Below the pieces are notes generated by a model, which saw nothing but the letters and a program-made list of their open reading frames with translations, was not told the DNA's origin and searched no databases. A program made the translations under genes and the position numbers. Below are positions 57,799 through 64,000 of a stretch of 64,000 nt of DNA, in pieces (position 1 is the stretch's first letter; each line of letters opens with the position of its first letter). The DNA lies in the NCBI GenBank assembly GCA_022788205.1, contig JALEVQ010000018.1, positions 1 to 64,000 on the forward strand, read 5' to 3'. This stretch comes from Robinsoniella sp. (lineage in GTDB: Bacteria > Bacillota > Clostridia > Lachnospirales > Lachnospiraceae).

Positions 57799-58851
57799 TT
57801 ACGAGTCATTACGGTGATAAATGTGGTCTAACTGTACCATCAAGGTTTTCAGCGTGCTGACTACTTTTTCGTAATCCATTCGCTTCGGACCTACAATTCC
57901 GATTGTTCCCTGCATTCCATCGCCCAAATCATACGTGGCGGTGACGACGCTGCAGTCTCTCATGGTCTGTACGGGTGTTTCGTTTCCGATATAGACCTGA
58001 ATTCCTGTCTCCTGTCGCTCGCTCGTCTCATGCACGAAAGCGGCAAGCTGTTTCTTTTCTTCAAATGCACTGATCAGCTCACTTGCCTTCTCACTGTCGC
58101 TCAACTCCGGATACTTAAAGAAATTGGTTGCTCCACTTGTGTAGATCTCCATATCTTCTTCCATTTGAATCGCTTCTGCGACGGCATCCAGAACGCGGTT
58201 GACGATTTCACTGTGAATACCTGCCTGCTCTTTCAATCTTGCAATCGTGGAGAGGTTGATCTCTTCGATTGTCAGACCGTCGAGACTGCTGTTCAGCAAA
58301 ATATTCATCTTTAAGATGGTCTCATTGTCTAGATTGTGTTCAATTCGAAGAATTTTATTCTTAATCACATTTCCTTCTGCCACTACCACGACTAAAATCT
58401 GCTGCTCGCCTACCAAAGACAACTGGATAAATTTTAGCTTTGTTCTGCGATACTGCGGTGTGGTGATCATCGTCGCATAATTTGTGTTCGCTGCAAGAAC
58501 CTTCGCTGCCTCTTTCAAGACCAGATCCATCTTATCCTGTTTCTGGATCATCAGTTCCTTGATCTCCGTCACTTCTTTCTCTTTTTCCTCCATCATCCGA
58601 TCCACATATAAGCGGTATCCCTTGTCAGATGGAATTCTTCCTGCCGAAGTGTGCGGCTGTAAAATGTATCCCAGTTCTTCCAAATCCGACATCTCGTTAC
58701 GAATCGTCGCGGAACTCAGATTCAAATCTGCATATTTGGAAATCGTTCGGGACCCTACCGGCTCTCCAGTTTCTAAGTATGTCTTGATAATTGCTTTCAG
58801 AATCTTCCATTTTCTGTCATCCAACTGCACCTTGAATTCCTCCTTCCTCAT
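57799..58851 (-). CDS. hrcA: Heat-inducible transcription repressor HrcA
   Basis: A 350-residue repressor of class I heat-shock genes. The N-terminal winged helix contains RTISKYADLNLSSATIRNEM and LEELGYILQPHTSAGRIPS, a family hallmark. The C-terminal GAF-like domain ends with IGIVGPKRMDYEKVVSTL. HrcA binds CIRCE and is kept folded by GroEL. Both its own operon and groESL carry perfect CIRCE sites in this window, so it is auto-regulated. Confidence 0.98.
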   Translation of the reverse strand: MRKEEFKVQLDDRKWKILKAIIKTYLETGEPVGSRTISKYADLNLSSATIRNEMSDLEELGYILQPHTSAGRIPSDKGYRLYVDRMMEEKEKEVTEIKELMIQKQDKMDLVLKEAAKVLAANTNYATMITTPQYRRTKLKFIQLSLVGEQQILVVVVAEGNVIKNKILRIEHNLDNETILKMNILLNSSLDGLTIEEINLSTIARLKEQAGIHSEIVNRVLDAVAEAIQMEEDMEIYTSGATNFFKYPELSDSEKASELISAFEEKKQLAAFVHETSERQETGIQVYIGNETPVQTMRDCSVVTATYDLGDGMQGTIGIVGPKRMDYEKVVSTLKTLMVQLDHIYHRNDS

Positions 58852-58881
58852 CGCACAGAAAACTTTGCGACTTTTAGGTTG

Positions 58882-58908
58882 TTAGCACTCATCTTAGTGG
58901 AGTGCTAA
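58882..58908 (-). promoter_or_regulatory. CIRCE operator for hrcA-grpE-dnaK-dnaJ
   Basis: Perfect TTAGCACTC-N9-GAGTGCTAA inverted repeat about 30 nt upstream of the hrcA ATG and downstream of its promoter. Confidence 0.97.
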
Positions 58909-58921
58909 CATCCTTGTACCT

Positions 58922-58950
58922 AACATATCACTACCCTATGGTTTTGTCAA
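58922..58950 (-). promoter_or_regulatory. hrcA operon promoter
   Basis: On the minus strand TTGACA (58950-58945) and TATGTT (58927-58922) are separated by 17 nt, followed directly by CIRCE. The -35 region also lies in a CCCTAT/ATAGGG hairpin just after the ybaK-like stop. Confidence 0.78.
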
Positions 58951-58979
58951 TAGGGTTTTTTATTTTTTTTCTTTTTTTC

Positions 58980-59450
58980 TCACGCCATAGGCTTGCAGAC
59001 ATCCACCCATGCCCTGGCTTTTGAACACTCTTCCAGCTCCTCACAGGTCAATTCCACAGCACTGCTGCTGCTGCCCGCTGCTGGAAAAATAGTCTCAAAA
59101 CGTCTCATGGATTCATCCAGATAAACCTCCACTTCATCCGGAACTGCAAATGGACATACACCTCCGATCGCATGACCTGTCATGGAAATCACCTCATCTG
59201 CCGTCAGCATCTTTGCTTTCATGCCAAATGTCTTTTTAAATTTCGGATTATCAATTTTCTGATCCCCCGCTGTCACCACCAGAATACAATGATCCTCTTT
59301 TTTAAAAGAAAGAGTTTTTGCGATTCTTGCAGGAATCACACCGACTGCATGAGCTGCAAGCTCGACCGTAGCGCTCGACTCATCAAATTCTCTGACTTTC
59401 TCTGCCACTCCATATGATTTTAAATATTCTCTCACTTTTTCTACTGACAT
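58980..59450 (-). CDS. YbaK/ProX-type aminoacyl-tRNA deacylase
   Basis: A 156-residue member of the YbaK/ProXp family: ARIAKTLSFKKEDHCILVV with the conserved lysine, TGHAIGGVCPFAVPDEVEVYLDES. The GGVCPF form differs from the GGCSPIG form of the YbaK at 34178, so the two belong to different branches and probably edit different mischarged tRNAs. It precedes the hrcA promoter and is probably not part of the heat-shock transcript. Confidence 0.88.
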   Translation of the reverse strand: MSVEKVREYLKSYGVAEKVREFDESSATVELAAHAVGVIPARIAKTLSFKKEDHCILVVTAGDQKIDNPKFKKTFGMKAKMLTADEVISMTGHAIGGVCPFAVPDEVEVYLDESMRRFETIFPAAGSSSSAVELTCEELEECSKARAWVDVCKPMA

Positions 59451-59503
59451 TATTATTTTCCTCTCTTTCGTTTTCTTCTATATACAGTATCTAATCGTCT
59501 GCT

Positions 59504-60652
59504 CTACAGCAAAAACTGTGCAAGCACATAGTTGCTCACGTCAATTCCAAAATCAGAAAGCCGGTAACTGTCTTCCTTTTTTTCCAAAAGTCCCTGATGA
59601 ATCAGCTCATTCAAGACAATGCCGTACACACTTTCCATAGTTACGCCAAATTCCTCAAAAAAATGTCTGCGGCTCACCCCTCTCATCATGCGAAGCCCCA
59701 GAAACATAAATTCTTCCATCTGTTCCGTCTGATCCAACTCTTCTCTTTCCTGTCCAAATTCTCCCTGCATATATTGGTGCATGTCGCTTGTATTCTTAAA
59801 ACGTACATTTTCGATCAGTCCTGCCGCTCCCAAGCCAAACCCTGCATAATCTTTTCGCTCCCAGTAGCCTATATTATGGCGGCACTCATATCCTGGTCTG
59901 GCATAGTTGGAGATCTCATAGCGGAAATATCCATGCTGTTCCAAAATTTCTCTTGTATCGTAATACATCTGACGCTCCGTGTTTTCCGACGGCAGAAGAT
60001 GGCATTCTTTTCCTGCCTCCCGAAGCTTTAGATCTTCCTCATACAGGTCAAAAAATGGCGTCCCTTCCTCTATCATGAGACTGTACGCCGAAATATGCTC
60101 CGGTTTCAGAGAAAGTACTTTTTCTAGCGTCTGGCGCCAGCTCTGCGCCGTCTGTGCCGGAAGGGCCGACATCAGATCGACATTGATATTTTGAAATCCA
60201 CATTTTCTCGCCGCTTCGTAGTTCTCCACAAAAGTCTCGTATGTGTGGATTCTTCCAAGCAGTTTCAGTTCTTTTTCCTGTGCAGACTGCAGTCCGAAGC
60301 TAATTCGGTTCACTCCTGCCTCCCGATACGCATTCAATTTCTTCGTGTCAACCGTTCCCGGATTGCATTCGATTGAAATTTCTGTCCCTTCCTTTAAATC
60401 AAATTCTTCTCTGATCGTATCCATCAGAAAAGCAATCTCATTTCCCTCCAGAATTGAGGGAGTGCCTCCGCCAAAAAAGATGGTCGTCACCGCCCATTTT
60501 TCTTTCTGAGAAAAAGAGCGGATTTCTTCCGCCATTTTTTTTACATATGCCTCTCTCTCCCCTCTATTCGACGGAAAAGACAAAAAATCACAATAACGAC
60601 ACTTTCTGACACAAAATGGAATGTGAAGATAAATTTCAAGGTCTTTCTTCAT
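59504..60652 (-). CDS. hemW: HemW-like radical SAM heme chaperone
   Basis: A 382-residue radical SAM protein. YLHIPFCVRKCRYCDF carries the C-x3-C-x2-C cluster motif. FFGGGTPSIL and ISFGLQSAQEKELKLLGR match the HemW/HemN family, followed by the HemW C-terminal domain. It lacks the features of true oxygen-independent coproporphyrinogen oxidase and is better seen as HemW, a heme-trafficking protein. GGGGAGGAAAGC precedes the ATG. It lies between lepA and the YbaK-like gene. Confidence 0.93.
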   Translation of the reverse strand: MKKDLEIYLHIPFCVRKCRYCDFLSFPSNRGEREAYVKKMAEEIRSFSQKEKWAVTTIFFGGGTPSILEGNEIAFLMDTIREEFDLKEGTEISIECNPGTVDTKKLNAYREAGVNRISFGLQSAQEKELKLLGRIHTYETFVENYEAARKCGFQNINVDLMSALPAQTAQSWRQTLEKVLSLKPEHISAYSLMIEEGTPFFDLYEEDLKLREAGKECHLLPSENTERQMYYDTREILEQHGYFRYEISNYARPGYECRHNIGYWERKDYAGFGLGAAGLIENVRFKNTSDMHQYMQGEFGQEREELDQTEQMEEFMFLGLRMMRGVSRRHFFEEFGVTMESVYGIVLNELIHQGLLEKKEDSYRLSDFGIDVSNYVLAQFLL

Positions 60653-60743
60653 GCTTTCCTCCCCATACTACCCTTTCATATTTCAGCTGCCAGCAGCCTT
60701 TCTGCCTCTCAGTCCCGACACATGGCTCATTGCTTGCGCGGAC

Positions 60744-60772
60744 ATTATATCATGTTTTCTTTTTTTATTCAA
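60744..60772 (-). promoter_or_regulatory. hemW promoter
   Basis: On the minus strand TTGAAT (60772-60767) and TATAAT (60749-60744) are 17 nt apart, with TGA before the -10. The 300-nt lepA-hemW gap also has an 8-bp inverted repeat GGCGCATG/CATGCGCC (60844-60851 and 60907-60914) but no clear terminator or gene. Confidence 0.7.
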
Positions 60773-60952
60773 ATTATGATGTGGGGAATGAAACCTGTCA
60801 GGCAGAACACCTGTCAAAATGCAGAGACTGCTGCAGACAACCAGGCGCATGTTCCCGTATTTCTCCGCAAAAAACATTCTATTGTCTTTGCAGGCAAGTG
60901 CGAGAGCATGCGCCCTTTGTCTTAGCAATCTTTATTTTTTACAAATTGTTTT

Positions 60953-62767
60953 TTATTTGTCATCCAATTTCAGGACACTCATGAATGCCTTCTGCGGAAT
61001 TTCTACGTTTCCGACCTGGCGCATGCGTTTCTTTCCTTCTTTTTGTTTCTCGAGAAGCTTTTTCTTTCTGCTGATATCACCGCCATAGCATTTCGCAAGC
61101 ACATCTTTTCGCATTGCTCTCACCGTTTCTCTGGCGATAATTTTGCTTCCCACGGCTGCCTGAATCGGAATCTCAAACAGCTGTCTCGGAATCTCATCTT
61201 TCAATTTCTCGCACATTTTGCGTCCTCTCTCATACGCCGTCTCAGCCGGCACGATGAAGGATAGTGCGTCAACCTCCTCACGGTTCACTAAAATATCCAG
61301 CTTCACCAGTTCGGATCTTGTATATCCCTTCATCTCATAGTCAAACGATGCATATCCTCTTGACCGCGACTTTAAGGCATCAAAGAAATCATAGATGATC
61401 TCATTGAGAGGAAGCTCATAGCGCAGCATTGCCCTCGTCTCTTCCATGTATTCCATTCCAAGGTATACCCCTCTTCTCTCCTGGCACAATTCCATGATAG
61501 AACCGATAAATTCTGTCGTCACCATGATCTCTGCGCTGACAATCGGCTCTTCCATGTACTCAATCTCCGTCGGATCCGGCAGATTCGTCGGATTTGTCAG
61601 ATCAATCACTTCACCGTTTGTCTTATGAATTTTATACACAACTCCTGGCGCTGTCGTCACAAGATCCAGGTTATACTCTCTCTCGAGACGCTCCTGAATA
61701 ATTTCCAGATGAAGCAGCCCTAGAAAACCGCACCGGAATCCAAACCCCAGCGCAATCGATGTCTCTGGCTCGAACTGCAAAGATGCATCATTTAACTGAA
61801 GCTTCTCAAGGGCGTCTCGCAAATCAGGATATTTCGCCCCATCTGCCGGATAAATTCCACAGTACACCATAGGATTCACTTTCTTGTATCCAGGCAATGG
61901 CTCTGCACATGGATTTTGTGCGTTGGTGACCGTATCTCCGACTCTTGTATCTTTTACATTTTTTAAGCTTGCCGTCAGATAACCTACCATGCCGGCGTTC
62001 AATTCCTCACATGGGATAAACTGTCCTGCGCCAAAGTATCCCACCTCCACGACTTCCGCTGTCGCCCCTGTAGCCATCATTCTGATCGGTGTCCCTTTTT
62101 TGACACTTCCTTCCATCAGACGACAAAAGACAATGACACCTTTGTAGGAATCGTAGATGGAATCAAAAATCAAAGCTTTGAGCGGGGCATCTGGATCCCC
62201 TTGCGGAGCCGGTATTTTCTCGACAATCTGCTCCAGAACCTGTTCGATATTGATTCCCATTTTTGCTGAGATCAATGGTGCATCCTGCGCCTCAATTCCA
62301 ATGACATCTTCGATCTCATTGATGACACGCTGCGGTTCCGCACTCGGCAGATCAATTTTGTTGATCACCGGAAACACATCCAGATTATGATCCAAAGCCA
62401 GATATACATTTGCCAGTGTCTGTGCTTCGATTCCCTGCGCTGCGTCCACGACAAGAATTGCCCCGTCACATGCCGCAAGGCTTCGTGACACTTCATAGTT
62501 GAAATCCACATGTCCCGGTGTGTCAATCAAGTTAAAAATATATTCTTCTCCATTCTGCGCCCGGTAGACCGTGCGCACAGCCTGCGCTTTGATTGTGATT
62601 CCTCTCTCACGCTCCAGTTCCATGTTATCCAAAACCTGTGCCTGCATTTCGCGGCTTGTCAAAAGACCTGTCATCTCAATGATACGATCCGCCAGCGTAG
62701 ATTTTCCATGGTCAATGTGCGCTATAATACAAAAATTTCTAATATGTTTCTGATCAATACCCGCCAC
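60953..62767 (-). CDS. lepA: Elongation factor 4 (LepA)
   Basis: A 604-residue ribosome-associated GTPase. G-domain motifs are [14 protein letters not shown] (G1), [11 protein letters not shown] (G3) and NKIDLPSA (G4). The C-terminal LepA-specific domain ends [17 protein letters not shown] and [15 protein letters not shown]. The start is GTG at 62767 with GGAGGAAAAAAC upstream; the ATG 12 codons earlier has no such site. It lies after spoIIP and before hemW in the order common in Clostridia. Confidence 0.97.
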   Translation of the reverse strand: MAGIDQKHIRNFCIIAHIDHGKSTLADRIIEMTGLLTSREMQAQVLDNMELERERGITIKAQAVRTVYRAQNGEEYIFNLIDTPGHVDFNYEVSRSLAACDGAILVVDAAQGIEAQTLANVYLALDHNLDVFPVINKIDLPSAEPQRVINEIEDVIGIEAQDAPLISAKMGINIEQVLEQIVEKIPAPQGDPDAPLKALIFDSIYDSYKGVIVFCRLMEGSVKKGTPIRMMATGATAEVVEVGYFGAGQFIPCEELNAGMVGYLTASLKNVKDTRVGDTVTNAQNPCAEPLPGYKKVNPMVYCGIYPADGAKYPDLRDALEKLQLNDASLQFEPETSIALGFGFRCGFLGLLHLEIIQERLEREYNLDLVTTAPGVVYKIHKTNGEVIDLTNPTNLPDPTEIEYMEEPIVSAEIMVTTEFIGSIMELCQERRGVYLGMEYMEETRAMLRYELPLNEIIYDFFDALKSRSRGYASFDYEMKGYTRSELVKLDILVNREEVDALSFIVPAETAYERGRKMCEKLKDEIPRQLFEIPIQAAVGSKIIARETVRAMRKDVLAKCYGGDISRKKKLLEKQKEGKKRMRQVGNVEIPQKAFMSVLKLDDK

Positions 62768-62939
62768 GTTTTTTCCTCCAGTTTTTACTTCTCTTTTTTG
62801 CATCTGTCTGCCTTCATCCTGTCACCGTCCGAGACGATGAGAATAAAGTTTTTAAAAATTACACCGTAGCAAGTTTATCACAAATCTTGTCCTCTTGTCT
62901 ACCATTAGTCAAACCGATCTCTGCAATTTCCCCGCTTCT

Positions 62940-64000
62940 TCACTCTCCGCTTAAAACCTGATTTAAAATATCTGCGAAGTATTTCATCGCATTCTTCTCT
63001 TCCTGCAGCGTGTTGAGCTGTGTCCCTGCCTCCACCAGAAGCGTTCTTGGACGCACATGCAGATTATATCGATATCCTCTCAGATACATCGGACGCATCA
63101 AGTCCGGATAAAATTGCTTTGCTTTCATCTGAATCTGAAAAGAAAACGCCAGATTATCCTCCAGATATGGATTTGGCAGGTAATCAATCTCTGTCCCGTC
63201 TGCCAGACGACTCAGCCCGTTAAACAGCATCAGCAGTGCCGTGTCTTCCCCATCGATCTGGGTCACCAGTTTTTTCCCTTCCACACCGTCACGGTGGAGA
63301 TCGATTACCACCTGTATACTTGGATTTTCCTCTAGAATCTGCTCCACCGCCTCCAGAGAATAGTCGTATGCCGCCTCTCGATCCAGCACCCCATCTATCA
63401 AATCATACACTCCTCTGTCGTGGATCACACGATATCCATACATCGACTCTAACAACTCTGCCAGATAGTCTCCAACTCCCACGATCGTTGTCGTGTCGTC
63501 TCCAGGGATGGAATCTACAAATTCTTCCTGAGAATGCGTATGATAAATCAAAATCTGAGGGATCGAATCCTCTTTTTCGATCGAAAAATCTTTTTCCATA
63601 AATGTTTCGGCATCGAGCAGTGACGCGTCAACCGTTGTCGAGGCATCCACAATATAGTATTGATTCAGCAAAAAATCAAAATCTCCCAACCGGTCATACG
63701 GGATCTCTGCCACCGGATCGCGATGCACCATTCCACTTCCGCCAGTCAATCCCTGTGCTGTCACTGCTACTGTCTCTGGCTCAGACCTACTGTCTGTCTG
63801 CGTTTGCATGGTTTCGGTTTCCGTCTGACTTTGTATCTTTTTGTCTTCTGTCTGTTCTTCCCCATCTTTTCCTTCTTCTTTCTTTGTCGTCTCTGTCTGC
63901 AGCTCTTTCTGTTGTTGCGCTGTGATCTGTTCCTGTGCCACATAGTAAAGTGGGATTTCATCTTCTGCAAAGTGCGTCAGCCAATTTCCATCCTCTCTTT
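62940..64000 (-). CDS. spoIIP: Stage II sporulation protein P, partial (5' end beyond the window)
   Basis: The last 353 codons of SpoIIP, a peptidoglycan amidase/endopeptidase of the engulfment complex with SpoIID and SpoIIM. The catalytic domain has LIYHTHSQEEF, VIDLHRDGV and VRPRTLLVEAGTQLNT. A Glu/Thr/Gln-rich linker precedes it. A GTG at 63941 is not the true start: the frame stays open to 64000 with coding-like residues (NWLTHFAEDEIPLYYV), so the N-terminal membrane anchor lies outside. In relatives gpr usually precedes it. Confidence 0.95.
   Translation of the reverse strand, partial: REDGNWLTHFAEDEIPLYYVAQEQITAQQQKELQTETTKKEEGKDGEEQTEDKKIQSQTETETMQTQTDSRSEPETVAVTAQGLTGGSGMVHRDPVAEIPYDRLGDFDFLLNQYYIVDASTTVDASLLDAETFMEKDFSIEKEDSIPQILIYHTHSQEEFVDSIPGDDTTTIVGVGDYLAELLESMYGYRVIHDRGVYDLIDGVLDREAAYDYSLEAVEQILEENPSIQVVIDLHRDGVEGKKLVTQIDGEDTALLMLFNGLSRLADGTEIDYLPNPYLEDNLAFSFQIQMKAKQFYPDLMRPMYLRGYRYNLHVRPRTLLVEAGTQLNTLQEEKNAMKYFADILNQVLSGE

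Noticed and set aside
58930..58980. CCCTAT/ATAGGG hairpin with T-tract on the plus strand near hrcA
   Set aside because: No plus-strand transcript enters it; the same bases form the hrcA -35 region, so a terminator call is unsupported.
60683..60928. Minus-strand ORF of 81 codons between lepA and hemW
   Set aside because: It overlaps the hemW promoter, has no ribosome site and no recognisable domain.

Overview
The window reads as a chromosomal segment of a spore-forming, anaerobic, low-to-mid GC Firmicute, most likely a gut Lachnospiraceae (inference from gene content and synteny; no 16S is present). Support comes from sporulation genes (sigK, spoIIP), CodY, an HrcA/CIRCE heat-shock regulon, RNase J, a secG-rnr-smpB-ssrA cluster, rubrerythrin, and an IreB/RuvX/DUF1292 block of the clostridial/bacillar type. 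Almost everything lies on the minus strand. The exceptions are tmRNA, a secreted 5'-nucleotidase and an HPr-like gene. No phage, IS, CRISPR, rRNA or tRNA was seen.

Layout, left to right. 0-4.4 kb: a run reading leftwards of a penicillin-binding-fold serine hydrolase, a small alarmone synthetase, an OmpR-type response regulator, its histidine kinase and a BFD-like [2Fe-2S] mini-protein. 4.5-7.4 kb: a signalling triad of a four-TM FHA protein, a zinc-ribbon kinase-like protein with both catalytic aspartates changed to asparagine, and an intact PP2C phosphatase. 7.5-8.8 kb: maf and, divergently, ssrA with a consensus promoter and terminator. 8.8-14.4 kb: a five-gene Opp/Dpp/Nik-type ABC importer whose leader carries a cobalamin riboswitch and a terminator. 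14.4-21.7 kb: rubrerythrin with a PerR-like operator, smpB, rnr, secG, enolase and oligoendopeptidase F. 21.7-28.8 kb: a HEAT-repeat methyltransferase, guaB, a membrane protein, groES-groEL with CIRCE, and codY.

28.9-35.5 kb: topA, dprA and comM, a strongly structured intergenic RNA candidate, a small unknown gene, a YbaK deacylase and sigK without a pro-sequence. 35.5-37.4 kb: the secreted 5'-nucleotidase. 37.4-44.6 kb: housekeeping genes: U32 protein and TrmR-like methyltransferase (predicted wobble-uridine modification), a short MltG-like protein, YlbF, RNase J, DUF1292, RuvX, IreB and MtaB. 44.7-49.4 kb: an HPr-like gene without the active histidine, then thiI, cysteine desulfurase, rsmE and prmA. 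49.4-53.5 kb: two large secreted proteins (a C39-fold protein with wall-binding repeats and a five-repeat surface protein) placed between prmA and dnaJ. 53.8-64 kb: dnaJ-dnaK-grpE-hrcA behind a second CIRCE, another YbaK-type protein, hemW, lepA and the 3' part of spoIIP, which runs off the right edge.

The points most worth a second look are the FHA/pseudokinase/PP2C triad, the cobalamin-riboswitch-controlled ABC importer, the unassigned structured RNA upstream of comM, and the two surface-protein genes inserted into the dnaJ-prmA neighbourhood.
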